Shown piece after piece: positions 8,203-18,402 of a DNA stretch of 64,000 bases. Each line of letters starts with the position of its first letter. Positions within the stretch are counted from its first letter, which is position 1. Position numbers and translations under genes: made by a program. Origin of the DNA: Butyricimonas faecalis. GTDB lineage: Bacteria; Bacteroidota; Bacteroidia; Bacteroidales; Marinifilaceae. The DNA is taken from NCBI RefSeq assembly GCF_003991565.1, contig NZ_CP032819.1, positions 4,030,001 to 4,094,000 on the forward strand, read 5' to 3'. Below the pieces are notes generated by a model. The model worked only from the letters and a program-made list of their open reading frames with translations. It did not search any database and was not told the origin of the DNA.

Positions 8203-10539
8203 ATGAAAAAAACATTTGTATTATTATGCCTGCTTCTTGCCTACTTGGGAGGGGATGCCCAACAGAAAGCAAACTATAAGTTGGCAGAAAAGTTTACCCA
8301 GATGGGGTTGTCGGGGATTGCCGCCCGGAATAGTATGCAGGTGGTACCGCATTATATTCATGGTGGGGAGAAGTTTTGGTTTGAGTTTAGAACGGATGAG
8401 GGGACGATGTATTATTTGGTTGATCCGGTGAAAGCGGAGAAGCGGTTGCTTTTCAAAAATACGGATATAGCGCAAGGGGTGAGTAGTATTACCCGGAAGG
8501 CGTATAATGAAAAGGATCTGCAATTATCAAATATAGATTTTTCAAAAGATATGTTGAAGATGACTTTTTCGTTGGGAGGGGGAGATTTCGAGTATAATAT
8601 GAAAACGAAGAAGGTAAAGGAGTTGCCGAAAAAGGAGAAGAAGGAGGACATGGTAATGTACACGTGGATGTCTTTTTCTCCGGACACGAATTATTTAGTA
8701 TATGCAAAGAATCATAACCTCTACATGCGAGGGAATAAATATAAAGGACAGGATACGACCGAGATTCAGTTGACCACGAACGGGGAACGGTATTTTTCTT
8801 ATGCCCGGAATGGCCAGGATACGGTATCTGATGAAGAAGCAATGGCAGGGCGTTGGTTCCCGAAAGTGAATAAGGTTTATGTCTTACGTCAAGATAACCG
8901 GAACTCTGACGAGATGGCGGTGATTAATGTATTGGCGAAGCCGAAACCTGTACTGGAACGCTACAAATATGATATGGCAGGAGATAAGAATTTGTCGAAG
9001 TGGGTGCTTTCAGTGATCGATGTGGACAAGCGTAAAGTGACGGATTTTAACATCGAGCGTTGGCAGGATCAAGATGCCGAAGTAAGATACGTGACGGACA
9101 AGGGGGATAAGATATTCTTTGAACGTTATAACCGAGTGCGGGATGAGGTGGAATTGTGTGTGGGGAATACGGAAACGGGAGAAGTAAAAGTGCTGATTCA
9201 CGAGGTGGATAAACCCTATATCGATTATCACATGCGTAACATCGTTTTCTTGAACGAGGGGAATGACATCCTTTATCGTTCAGAACGTACCGGGTGGGCT
9301 CATTATTATCATTACGATGGTAATGGGAATTTGAAGAATACGATTACTTCCGGTGATTGGGTGGCAGGACAGATTGCTGCTATCGATACCGCGGGTAGAA
9401 CCGTTTACTTGTATGCGCATGGGTATGACAAAAAGATGAATCCTTATTATTATCAGGTTGTGAAGGCTCATATTGATCGTGAAGGAGTGAAGTTGTTAAG
9501 CCCGGAAGACGGACAGCACAAAGCGGAGTTCTCTAAATCCCGGAAGTATTTTGTTGATAGTTATTCCCGGGTGGATATGGAACCGAGATTCACGTTGAAG
9601 GATAATAACGGACGAGTGATTATTAAGGATTTAGCAAAGGTCGATGTCCGGAGGGCTTACGAGATGGGATGGCGTGCACCGGAGCGTTTCGTGGTGAAAG
9701 CTGCCGATGGATTGACGGATTTGCACGGGATCATGTGGAAACCGGCAGACTTTGACCCGAACAAAAAATACCCGATTATTTCATCTGTATATCCGGGGCC
9801 TTTCTTTGAATACGTGAGTACATCTTTTAGCTTGGACGATAGTTATAACATGAAATTGGCACAGATCGGTTTTATCGTGGTTTCCATGGGACACCGGGGA
9901 GGGAGCCCTATGCGGGGTAAGTTTTATCATCGTTACGGGTATGGAAATTTGAGGGATTACCCTTTAGCTGATGATAAATATGCTATCGAACAATTGGCGG
10001 ATCGCTATTCTTTTATCGATATAACGAAAGTCGGTATTTTCGGACATTCCGGCGGTGGTTTCATGTCAACGGCTGCATTATGTACTTATCCGGATTTTTA
10101 CACGGCTGCGGTATCTTCTTCCGGTAATCATGACAATAATATCTATAATAATGGTTGGGTGGAGATTCATCATGGCGTTAAAGAGACCAAGGAAATGGTG
10201 AAAGATAGCGTGAACGGAGATCATGAGGTTTCAAAGTTCAGCGTGAAGGTGCCTACGAATATGGAGTTGGCTAAAAATCTAAAAGGACATTTGCTACTCG
10301 TGACCGGGGATATGGATAAGAATGTGCATCCAGCTCATACTTTACGAATGGTGGATGCTTTGATTAAGGCAGGAAAGAATTTCGATATGTTGGTATTACC
10401 GGGTAAAACTCATGGTTATGGGAGTGCGGATGGATTTTTTGAGCGAAGATTATGGTTCCATTTTGCTAAATATTTATTAGGTGATACTACTGCCGATCAT
10501 TACGGTAACATTGAAGAATATAAGGGAATTGAAAATTGA
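8203..10539 (+). CDS. S9 family serine peptidase, DPP-IV-like (paralogue 1)
   Basis: 778 residues with a signal peptide (cleavage after '..YLGGDAQ'), so periplasmic or envelope-associated. The N-terminal two thirds is a DPP-IV-type beta-propeller; the C-terminal third is an alpha/beta hydrolase. The catalytic residues are visible: Ser616 in GHSGGGF, Asp705 in GDMDKNV and His737 in KTHGY. Family S9B/C enzymes remove dipeptides, often after proline, or cut oligopeptides. It starts a run of three near-equal-length paralogues whose catalytic residues fall at almost the same numbers, which points to tandem duplication. It could act on peptides imported by the SusCD system upstream, though the palindromic repeat separates them. 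Confidence 0.9.
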   Translation: MKKTFVLLCLLLAYLGGDAQQKANYKLAEKFTQMGLSGIAARNSMQVVPHYIHGGEKFWFEFRTDEGTMYYLVDPVKAEKRLLFKNTDIAQGVSSITRKAYNEKDLQLSNIDFSKDMLKMTFSLGGGDFEYNMKTKKVKELPKKEKKEDMVMYTWMSFSPDTNYLVYAKNHNLYMRGNKYKGQDTTEIQLTTNGERYFSYARNGQDTVSDEEAMAGRWFPKVNKVYVLRQDNRNSDEMAVINVLAKPKPVLERYKYDMAGDKNLSKWVLSVIDVDKRKVTDFNIERWQDQDAEVRYVTDKGDKIFFERYNRVRDEVELCVGNTETGEVKVLIHEVDKPYIDYHMRNIVFLNEGNDILYRSERTGWAHYYHYDGNGNLKNTITSGDWVAGQIAAIDTAGRTVYLYAHGYDKKMNPYYYQVVKAHIDREGVKLLSPEDGQHKAEFSKSRKYFVDSYSRVDMEPRFTLKDNNGRVIIKDLAKVDVRRAYEMGWRAPERFVVKAADGLTDLHGIMWKPADFDPNKKYPIISSVYPGPFFEYVSTSFSLDDSYNMKLAQIGFIVVSMGHRGGSPMRGKFYHRYGYGNLRDYPLADDKYAIEQLADRYSFIDITKVGIFGHSGGGFMSTAALCTYPDFYTAAVSSSGNHDNNIYNNGWVEIHHGVKETKEMVKDSVNGDHEVSKFSVKVPTNMELAKNLKGHLLLVTGDMDKNVHPAHTLRMVDALIKAGKNFDMLVLPGKTHGYGSADGFFERRLWFHFAKYLLGDTTADHYGNIEEYKGIEN

Positions 10540-10548
10540 GAATTGAAA

Positions 10549-12888
10549 ATGAGAACAAAATATATTATAATGCTTTTGTTGTTGGTGGCTGGAAGTTCTG
10601 TATGTGCACAACAAAAGGCTAATTTTAAGCTTGCAGATCGTTTCTCAAGTCGAAACTTCCGGTCGGCAGATAGAAATAGTATGAGTATATATCCCATGTA
10701 TATCAATGATGGGGAATGTTTTTGGTACTCTTTCACGACGGAGGATGGGAAGCGTTATTACCACGTAAATCCGGAGAAGAAGGAAAAACGTTTGTTGTTT
10801 AACCCGGAGAAGTTGTTCGGGTTCTTGAATAAGGAAACGCACGAGGTGTGTGATGCGAAAGATTTTACGTTTCAAGGGTTAGAGTTTGATAAAAAAGGTT
10901 CTTCTTTCACTTTTGATTACGCGAAGCACAAGTATCGCTATGATATGAAAACGGAGGAAGTGACAAAACTGGATACGGTTATTAACAAGGGATTTGGAGA
11001 ATCATGGAAAAAGTATTCACCGGATAGTACTTATATTTTATTCGCTCAATGTCATAACCTCTATGTGATGGGAAATAAGGATAAAGGGAAGGATACGACG
11101 AAAGTGCAGTTGACGAGTGACGGCGAGAAATATTTCTCTTATTTCAAGGAGGAAGAAGAGGTGGGTACGGATACATTTCCTGCGGCTCCTGTTGCCGTGT
11201 GGATGAAAGATTCCAAGAAAGTGTATGCTTTGCGCGAGGATACCCGGCATGTGGATGAATTGTTTTTGGTGGACGTGATGGAAACTCCCCGTCCTAAAGT
11301 GAAAACGTACAAGTATTCCATGGCGGGCGATCAGAAATTGGAAAAATACGTGTTGACGGTTATCGATGTGGAAACCAAAGAGGTGAAAACGATTGATACC
11401 GATCATTGGCAAGATCAGTATGTAGATGTGCTTTATACCTCCAAGGACGGTAATAAGATTTATTTCGACCGGAAGACCCGGGCTTTTGATGAACAAGAGG
11501 TTTGCGTTGCCGATCTCACGACGGGGGAAGTGAAAACTTTAATCCACGAAATAGATAAACCTTTCATGGATTACAAAATGGCGAATATTATGTTCTTGAA
11601 CGACGGGAAGGATATTATTTATCGTTCCGAGCGCACAGGTTGGGGACATTATTATCTCTATGACAATGAAGGCAACTTTAAAAATGCCATTACTTCCGGG
11701 GAATGGGTGGCCGGTCCTTGTTCAGATATCGATACCGTGGGGCGTACACTTTATTTCTATGCTTTGGGGAAAGATAAAAATATTGACCCGTATTATTATA
11801 TCCCGTGTAAGGTGAATATCGACAAGCCGGAGAGTCTGACTCAATTGACCTTTGATAACACGAATCATCAAGTGCATTTCTCGAAATCTTTTAAATATTT
11901 CGTGGATACCTATGAGCGAGTGGATATGGTTCCCCGTATTGTGTTGAGGAACCGAAAAGGAAAGGAAATCATGGAATTGGAAAAACCTGATATTCGCCGG
12001 GCTTTGGAGATGGGATGGAAGGCTCCGGAACGGTTTAAAGTAAAGGCTGCGGACGGAATGACAGACTTATACGGGGTGATGTGGAAACCGTTTGATTTCG
12101 ATTCGACAAAGGTTTACCCGATTATTTCTTCCGTGTATCCCGGTCCTTTCTACGAGTATGTGCCAACACAATTCCGGTTGATTCATGACGACAATACCCG
12201 TTTGGCTCAATCAGGTTTTATCGTGATTGCCGTGGGGCATCGTGGGGGTACACCTATGCGGGGAAAATTCTATCATACTTACAGTCATGGAAGGTTGCGG
12301 GATTACCCGTTAGCGGATGACAAGTATGCGATAGAGCAATTGGCAGACCGTTATCCTTTTATTGATGCGACGAAAGTCGGTATCTATGGCCATTCCGGTG
12401 GTGGATTCATGTCTACTGCAGCTATTTGTACTTATTCGGATTTCTATAAGGCGGCAGTATCTTCTGCGGGAAATCATGATAATACAATCTATAATCACTG
12501 GTGGGGGGAAACTCACAACGGGGTGAAAGAAGAAAAGAAAGTGATCAAGGATAGCGTGAACGGAGATCGGACGGAATCGATGTTTAAATTCAAGGTGGGT
12601 ACGAATATGGAACTGGCGAAACGGTATAAAGGTGGGTTGTTGTTGATTCACGGCTGGATGGATGACAACGTGCATCCGGCTCACTCGTTGCGTATGGTTG
12701 ATGCGTTGATTAAGGCGGACAAGAATTTTGATATGATCATTTTACCAAGATCGAATCATGGTTTCAGTGGGGCAGAGAATACATTTTATGAGCATAAGAT
12801 GTGGTTCCATTTTGCCCGTATCCTGCTGGGGGATAATACAGGGGATTATTATTATGAGGTTGAACAATACAAGAATGCTGATAGATGA
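10549..12888 (+). CDS. S9 family serine peptidase, DPP-IV-like (paralogue 2)
   Basis: 779 residues; signal peptide ending in '..GSSVCAQ'. A TTG six bases upstream (10543) is in frame, but the ATG at 10549 gives the same N-terminus as the neighbours. Beta-propeller then alpha/beta hydrolase, with catalytic Ser616 (GHSGGGF), Asp705 (GWMDDNV) and His737 (SNHGF), the same numbers as paralogue 1. The sequence around the Asp (HGWMDDNVHP) resembles classical DPP-IV more closely than its neighbours do. It begins 9 bp after the stop of paralogue 1 and its stop overlaps the start of paralogue 3, so all three are co-transcribed. Confidence 0.9.
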   Translation: MRTKYIIMLLLLVAGSSVCAQQKANFKLADRFSSRNFRSADRNSMSIYPMYINDGECFWYSFTTEDGKRYYHVNPEKKEKRLLFNPEKLFGFLNKETHEVCDAKDFTFQGLEFDKKGSSFTFDYAKHKYRYDMKTEEVTKLDTVINKGFGESWKKYSPDSTYILFAQCHNLYVMGNKDKGKDTTKVQLTSDGEKYFSYFKEEEEVGTDTFPAAPVAVWMKDSKKVYALREDTRHVDELFLVDVMETPRPKVKTYKYSMAGDQKLEKYVLTVIDVETKEVKTIDTDHWQDQYVDVLYTSKDGNKIYFDRKTRAFDEQEVCVADLTTGEVKTLIHEIDKPFMDYKMANIMFLNDGKDIIYRSERTGWGHYYLYDNEGNFKNAITSGEWVAGPCSDIDTVGRTLYFYALGKDKNIDPYYYIPCKVNIDKPESLTQLTFDNTNHQVHFSKSFKYFVDTYERVDMVPRIVLRNRKGKEIMELEKPDIRRALEMGWKAPERFKVKAADGMTDLYGVMWKPFDFDSTKVYPIISSVYPGPFYEYVPTQFRLIHDDNTRLAQSGFIVIAVGHRGGTPMRGKFYHTYSHGRLRDYPLADDKYAIEQLADRYPFIDATKVGIYGHSGGGFMSTAAICTYSDFYKAAVSSAGNHDNTIYNHWWGETHNGVKEEKKVIKDSVNGDRTESMFKFKVGTNMELAKRYKGGLLLIHGWMDDNVHPAHSLRMVDALIKADKNFDMIILPRSNHGFSGAENTFYEHKMWFHFARILLGDNTGDYYYEVEQYKNADR

Positions 12889-15209
12889 TAAAGAGTTTTT
12901 TGTTTGTTTTGTTTTTAGTTGTTACCGCTGGAGTGTTCGGGCAGCAAAAAGCGAATTATGAGCTTGCCGAGCGCTTCCGGCGCATAACACAAGTGCCTTT
13001 GACGAAGAATAGCTTGGAAGTACATCCTCGTTATATTAACAATACGGATTGTTTTTGGTATTCATTTCGCACGAGTGAAGGGAAAAACTATTATTTGGTA
13101 GACCCCGCTAAAAAGGCAAAACGTCTGCTTTTTGATAATGCCGAATTGTTGATGAAGATCAGTGAGATCACGAGAAAGGGATACAATCACAAAGATTTGG
13201 AATTGGATATTACTTTTGATCCGGATGGAGAAACAATTCGTTTTTGGTTTGACCGGAATGATTTTACCTATAATATCAATACGAAAGAGTTGAAGTTGGC
13301 GGAAAAACAAAAGGGACAAACTAATTATGATCCTTATTGGATGTATTATTGTCAGGATAGTTCTTACATGCTGTTTGCTAAACGCAATAATCTTTATGTC
13401 GTGGGGAACCCGAATAAAGGGAAGGACACGACGGAAGTGCAATTGACTGCTGACGGGGAGCGTTATTTCACGTTCAACCGGGAGGATGAAGGCGAATTGG
13501 ATGAACGCATGGGATGTTCTGCCAAATGGTTTAAGACGGGACACAAGTTTTACGCTATTCGGGATGATTCCCGTAAGGTGGAGGATTTGTGGTTGATTGA
13601 TGCGCTAGCTACTCCCCGTCCTCGCTTGAAGACGTATAAGGCTGAGTTGGCGGGTGATAAGAACGTGATTCAGTTTGAGTTGTTGATAGGTGATGCGGAT
13701 ACCCGTGAGGTAAAAAAAATCAATATTGGTCGTTGGAAAGATCAATATGTAGATGTTTTGTATGCCAGTAATGATGCAAAACGACTTTATATTCAACGTT
13801 ACAAGAGAACGTGGGATGAATGTGAGATTTGTGTAGTCGATACGGAAACGGGAGAGGTGAACGTGTTGATACATGAAGTTGACAAGCCGTATCTGGATTA
13901 TCAAATGCGAGCCATCCATTTCTTGAATGACGGGAACGAGATTCTCTTCCGCTCGGAACGTAGTGGATGGGGACATTACTATCTGTATGATAAAGATGGT
14001 AATTTGAAAAATCAAGTGACATCTGGAGCATGGGTGGCCGGACCGATTATGAAGGTTGATACCGCCCGTCGACAGATTTATTTTATAGGTTTGGGAAAAG
14101 AGAAAGAGATTGATCCTTACTATTATGTCCTTTATCGTGCCGATCTGGATAAAACCAATGCAATATCATTATTGACCCCGGAGAATGCTTCTCATAACGT
14201 GGACATATTCCCGTCGAGCAAGTATTTCGTGGACAGTTATTCACGGGTAGATATGGAACCCGTCAATGTGGTACGAGACCGGAAAGGCAAAGTGATTGTT
14301 GAGTTAGACAAGGCGGATTTGGAAAGCCTTTATGCTTTTGGTTGGAAAAAGCCCGAACGTTTTAAAGTGAAAGCGGCAGATGGGGTGACGGATATTTATG
14401 GCGTGATGTGGAAACCGGCGGATTTCGATTCCACGAAGACCTATCCGATAATTTCATCCGTTTACCCGGGGCCTTTTTTTGAATACGTGCAAACCCGTTT
14501 TACGGTAAACGATGATTTGAATACCCGTTTGGCTCAGGTCGGTTTTATCGTTGTGTCCATGGGGCACCGGGGCGGAACACCTATGCGAGGGAAATATTAT
14601 CATACTTACGGGTATGGTAATCAACGGGATTATCCTTTGGCTGACGATAAATATGCCATTGAGCAATTAGCACAACGTTATCCTTTTATTAATGCCAAGA
14701 AAGTGGGAATATTCGGTCATTCCGGTGGTGGTTTTATGTCCACGGCGGCATTATTGACCTATCCGGATTTTTACAGTGCGGCGGTATCTTCTGCGGGAAA
14801 TCATGATAATAATATTTACAACAAGGGATTTGTTGAAATTCACTATGGCGTGAAGGAGAAAACGCGAGTGGTAAAAGACAGCACGGGAAACGAGCGGGAA
14901 GAAATCATGTTTGAAACCCGGAGTAAAACGAACCAGGAGCTGGCGAAGAATTACAAGGGGGGCCTGTTGATCGTGACCGGGGATATGGATCGTACGGTGC
15001 ATCCGTCACATACCCTGCGAGTGGTCGATGCCTTGATTAAAGAGGGGAAGAACTTTGATATGCTCGTGTTGCCCGGTAATTCTCACGGATTCTCCGGGGC
15101 TGCGGAAGAGTTCTTTGAACGCAAGTTGTGGTTTCATTTTGCAAAGTATTTATTAGGGGATTCCTCTGCTGATTTCCAAGGAGATATTAATTATTTTCAG
15201 AAACGTTAG
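12885..15209 (+). CDS. S9 family serine peptidase, DPP-IV-like (paralogue 3)
   Basis: 774 residues; signal peptide ending '..AGVFGQ'. The start overlaps the previous stop in an ATGA arrangement, so translation is probably coupled. Beta-propeller plus hydrolase fold, with catalytic Ser613 (GHSGGGF), Asp702 (GDMDRTV) and His734 (NSHGF). Strong similarity to paralogues 1 and 2 is visible along the whole length, for example the 'YPIISSVYPGPFFEYV' segment ahead of the catalytic domain. The next gene follows after 3 bp. Confidence 0.9.
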   Translation: MIKSFLFVLFLVVTAGVFGQQKANYELAERFRRITQVPLTKNSLEVHPRYINNTDCFWYSFRTSEGKNYYLVDPAKKAKRLLFDNAELLMKISEITRKGYNHKDLELDITFDPDGETIRFWFDRNDFTYNINTKELKLAEKQKGQTNYDPYWMYYCQDSSYMLFAKRNNLYVVGNPNKGKDTTEVQLTADGERYFTFNREDEGELDERMGCSAKWFKTGHKFYAIRDDSRKVEDLWLIDALATPRPRLKTYKAELAGDKNVIQFELLIGDADTREVKKINIGRWKDQYVDVLYASNDAKRLYIQRYKRTWDECEICVVDTETGEVNVLIHEVDKPYLDYQMRAIHFLNDGNEILFRSERSGWGHYYLYDKDGNLKNQVTSGAWVAGPIMKVDTARRQIYFIGLGKEKEIDPYYYVLYRADLDKTNAISLLTPENASHNVDIFPSSKYFVDSYSRVDMEPVNVVRDRKGKVIVELDKADLESLYAFGWKKPERFKVKAADGVTDIYGVMWKPADFDSTKTYPIISSVYPGPFFEYVQTRFTVNDDLNTRLAQVGFIVVSMGHRGGTPMRGKYYHTYGYGNQRDYPLADDKYAIEQLAQRYPFINAKKVGIFGHSGGGFMSTAALLTYPDFYSAAVSSAGNHDNNIYNKGFVEIHYGVKEKTRVVKDSTGNEREEIMFETRSKTNQELAKNYKGGLLIVTGDMDRTVHPSHTLRVVDALIKEGKNFDMLVLPGNSHGFSGAAEEFFERKLWFHFAKYLLGDSSADFQGDINYFQKR

Positions 15210-15212
15210 TTT

Positions 15213-17927
15213 ATGATGAGAAAGTATATTATGTTGTGTTGCCTGTTGTCGGTTTGGTTTACGGACAGTATGGCACAAAAGCGACCTCTGGATATGGAGG
15301 CCTATAAATTGTGGCGTAGGGTTGAAGCGCAGCAAATGTCGAATGATGGAAAGTGGGTTACGTATCGTTTCGTTTATATTGATAACGACGGACATGATAA
15401 AGATACTCCCATTACTTATTTGTATAACACGGAAACCGGGAAAACGTACGAATTGGAAAATGTGAATCAAGTCTATTTCTTTAATGGGGGAAAAGGGTTA
15501 AAGTATGTTGTTTCTCCTTCTCCGCGAGATACTTCCGGGGTGGTAAAAGACTCAGTCTTTTTGATGACCTTGAAGAATATGAAAAAGCGGTTATGGGATA
15601 GACCGTATAATTGTAACGAGTCATTTGATTCTCCTATCATAACTTACACTTATCCGATAGGGAAAACCGAGAAGGGAAAAGATATCAAGCGTCTGGTCAT
15701 CTGGAACTATGAAACGGGAGATTCTACCGTTATGGATAGTTTGGATTATCATATATTACTTGATAATAATAAGACAATTATTTACACGAAAGAGAGTAAT
15801 GGATATAAGTCTCTTTACGTTGGTCCGGTAAAAGGAAGGAAACGCATGATTTACGGGGAGCCGAAGGCTCGATTGATAAATTTCTCTTTAAATCGGGATA
15901 ATTCTCAGGGAGTGTTTACTGTGGCTTCGGATACTTCTCATTTAAATGATCCCGATTTGTTGTATTCCTTTGATATGAAGGGAGGAAAGCCTACATTGAT
16001 TATGGATACGAAAGAGATTCATTTGGAAGGGGATTATAGAGTAAGAGGTGGATTGGCTCAGCCTTTTAATAAGGGGAAGTATATCATGGTAAGTGTCACG
16101 CCTAAAGTGCCCACTCCTCGCCGTCAGAAAATAGAGCCCGATAAAAGTTTTGAACTGGAGCTGTGGAAATGGGATGACGAAATATCACAAAGTAGGCAGA
16201 GATCCGAGCGAGTTTCTCGACCGGGAGAGCCTCGATATGTTTATCATGTGGATTCGAAAAAATGTGTGTTGGTGGCACCTTCTCACATGAATAATATATA
16301 TAGTCCGACCTGTGATGAGTATAATTATGTGATTATTGCAGACGAAACTCCTTATCGTAAATTGACGGACTGGAGGGATGGGAATGCGGCCGATTATTAC
16401 CTTGTTCATCTTGAAACGGGAGAACGGAAATTAGTGTTTTCCGATTTACGTGATCGTCCGGTATGGAGTCCGAATGGGAAGTACGCCTTGTTTTATCATG
16501 GGAAGAAAAAAGCGTGGTACAAGTTGAACCCGGTTACCGGTGAATTGACAGACATCTCTGCTGCTATCGGTTTTCCGGTGTATAACGAGGAACATGATTT
16601 ACCGAAACCTGCCAATTCGTATGGTATTGCCGGATGGATGGCAGGAGGAGACGAGGTGGTGTTGTATGACAAATATGATATGTGGGTGATTGATTTAACC
16701 GGTAGAAAAACACCATATTCTTTGACGAACGGTTGGGGAAGAGAGAACAACACGGTTTTGCGGATATTGAAATCGGATTATGATTCAAAGAGAATTGATC
16801 CGAAGCGAAATATGTTGTTAGAGACGGTAAACACCGAGACTTTGGATCAGGGGGTATACGAATGGTCCCCTTCCCAGAAGCTACGAAAATTAATGGAGGG
16901 GCCTTACGCGTTAAACTTTAGGGCCGTGTCTCAGGATAAAAAATATTGTATGTTTATTCGGCAGAGTTATTCCGAATTCCGGGATATTTGGTGGAGTAAA
17001 ACTGATTTTGTTAACCCGGTCAAGATAACGGAAGCAAATCCGCAACAGAAAGATTATCGTTGGGGATCCGTGAAATTGGTTGAGTGGGTGAATTATGAGG
17101 GAAAAAGGAATCGGGGATTATTGTATTTGCCGGACGATTATGATTCGTCAAAGACATATCCGGTGATAGTAAACTTTTATGAAACCCACACGGGGGAATT
17201 GCATATTAGTCCACTTCCGACCTTAAGTAGTGCCATGATTAATACGGTGACTTACGTGAGTAACGGGTATGTGGTATTTATGCCTGATGTACATTTTACT
17301 ATCGGGGCTCCGGGAGAAAGTTGTTATAATGCTGTTGTCAGTGGAACACAAATGTTGATAGACAAAGGTATTGCCGATAAGAATCGAATTGGAATACAAG
17401 GGCATAGTTGGTCCGGTTATCAGGTTGCCTATTTGGTTACCCGTACGAATATGTTCCGTTGTGCCAATCCGGGAGCGGCCGTATCCAGCATGGTGTCGGC
17501 GTACACGGGTATTCGCACGGGAAGCGGGATGCCTCGTATGTTTATGTACGAAGAGACGCAGAGCCGGATGGGTAAAACGCTTTGGGATGATCCCGAGATG
17601 TATATCAAGAATTCACCCATTTTTTATGCCGATAAAATTCAGACCCCATTATTGATATTTCATTGTGATGGAGATGAGGCTGTACCCTATTCCGAGGGAT
17701 TAAATCTTTTTTTAGCCATGCGTCGATTGCATAAACCGGCTTGGCTGCTAAATTATAAGGGAGATAAGCATTTCCTCTATAATAAAGCGGCAGAGATTGA
17801 CTGGACGATTCGTTTGCAGCAATTTTTTGATTATTATCTGAAAGATGCTCCCATGCCCCGTTGGATGAAAGAAGGTATAAATGTAAATGAACGTGGGGTT
17901 GATCAGAAATATGATTTGGTGAAATAG
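15213..17927 (+). CDS. S9 family prolyl oligopeptidase-like peptidase, long type (paralogue A)
   Basis: 904 residues, signal peptide ending '..TDSMAQ'. A different S9 branch from the three genes before it: longer, starting 'KRPLDMEAYKLWRRV', with an extended propeller. The catalytic residues appear as Ser732 in GHSWSG, Asp821 in GDEAV and His853 in GDKHF. The common Bacteroidota version of the nucleophile motif is GHSWGG; here a Ser replaces the first Gly after Trp, and the other paralogue at 18403 shares this change. It starts 3 bp after paralogue 3, extending the operon. Likely an envelope peptidase acting on small peptides; specificity is unknown. Confidence 0.88.
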   Translation: MMRKYIMLCCLLSVWFTDSMAQKRPLDMEAYKLWRRVEAQQMSNDGKWVTYRFVYIDNDGHDKDTPITYLYNTETGKTYELENVNQVYFFNGGKGLKYVVSPSPRDTSGVVKDSVFLMTLKNMKKRLWDRPYNCNESFDSPIITYTYPIGKTEKGKDIKRLVIWNYETGDSTVMDSLDYHILLDNNKTIIYTKESNGYKSLYVGPVKGRKRMIYGEPKARLINFSLNRDNSQGVFTVASDTSHLNDPDLLYSFDMKGGKPTLIMDTKEIHLEGDYRVRGGLAQPFNKGKYIMVSVTPKVPTPRRQKIEPDKSFELELWKWDDEISQSRQRSERVSRPGEPRYVYHVDSKKCVLVAPSHMNNIYSPTCDEYNYVIIADETPYRKLTDWRDGNAADYYLVHLETGERKLVFSDLRDRPVWSPNGKYALFYHGKKKAWYKLNPVTGELTDISAAIGFPVYNEEHDLPKPANSYGIAGWMAGGDEVVLYDKYDMWVIDLTGRKTPYSLTNGWGRENNTVLRILKSDYDSKRIDPKRNMLLETVNTETLDQGVYEWSPSQKLRKLMEGPYALNFRAVSQDKKYCMFIRQSYSEFRDIWWSKTDFVNPVKITEANPQQKDYRWGSVKLVEWVNYEGKRNRGLLYLPDDYDSSKTYPVIVNFYETHTGELHISPLPTLSSAMINTVTYVSNGYVVFMPDVHFTIGAPGESCYNAVVSGTQMLIDKGIADKNRIGIQGHSWSGYQVAYLVTRTNMFRCANPGAAVSSMVSAYTGIRTGSGMPRMFMYEETQSRMGKTLWDDPEMYIKNSPIFYADKIQTPLLIFHCDGDEAVPYSEGLNLFLAMRRLHKPAWLLNYKGDKHFLYNKAAEIDWTIRLQQFFDYYLKDAPMPRWMKEGINVNERGVDQKYDLVK

Positions 17928-17966
17928 GAATATGATTTGGATGTATATAATTTTTAAATATTGAGT

Positions 17967-18353
17967 ATGAAAAAGTTTTTGTGTTTTAGTTTGATTTTAT
18001 TGGCTTTTGCTTGTGCAAGTGATCCTCAAAAAGAAATGGAGAAAACAATCGTTGGGGAATGGTGTAATCCTTACACGTATCAATCCACGGGAGAATTGAA
18101 AGGATTTCATTTCAAGAAAGGGGGAGATTGTGAAGCGATTAATATCCCATCTTTAGAATTGAAATCTTGGGAAATTAAAGACGGGTACCTGATCGTGAAA
18201 GGACAGGAAGTTGCAGAGGATGGTACGAAAGAGGTTTACGAGACGAAGGAAAGAATCGGTTTATTAACTCGGGATTCATTGAGTCTTGTTGTCCAGGAAG
18301 CTAATCCTCGGCTTGCTTTTTTGTATATAAATGCGAAAAAGCTTAAAAAATAG
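17967..18353 (+). CDS. Small lipocalin-like lipoprotein
   Basis: 128 residues with a lipoprotein signal ('LLAFACASDP', Cys about 17). The mature part begins 'EKTIVGEWCNPY' and continues in short beta strands ('GFHFKKGGDCEAINI', 'SWEIKDGYLIVKG'), a pattern of the lipocalin-like lipoproteins of Bacteroidota. An in-frame TTG at 17961 is less likely than the ATG at 17967. It lies between two long-type S9 peptidase genes, 39 bp after the first, and could bind a small ligand or help keep the operon products in the envelope; nothing in the sequence shows which. Confidence 0.7.
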   Translation: MKKFLCFSLILLAFACASDPQKEMEKTIVGEWCNPYTYQSTGELKGFHFKKGGDCEAINIPSLELKSWEIKDGYLIVKGQEVAEDGTKEVYETKERIGLLTRDSLSLVVQEANPRLAFLYINAKKLKK

Positions 18354-18402
18354 GTGGCGATAACGGGTTTGGCTGATTGAAGAATGATTTGAAAAGATAG
18401 AT

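Noticed and set aside
11038..11496. Long minus-strand open frame opposite the second S9 peptidase (also 13062-13544, 13605-14015 and 56188-56742)
   Set aside because: They lie wholly opposite strongly supported genes, have no recognisable domain, and reflect codon use of the real gene.
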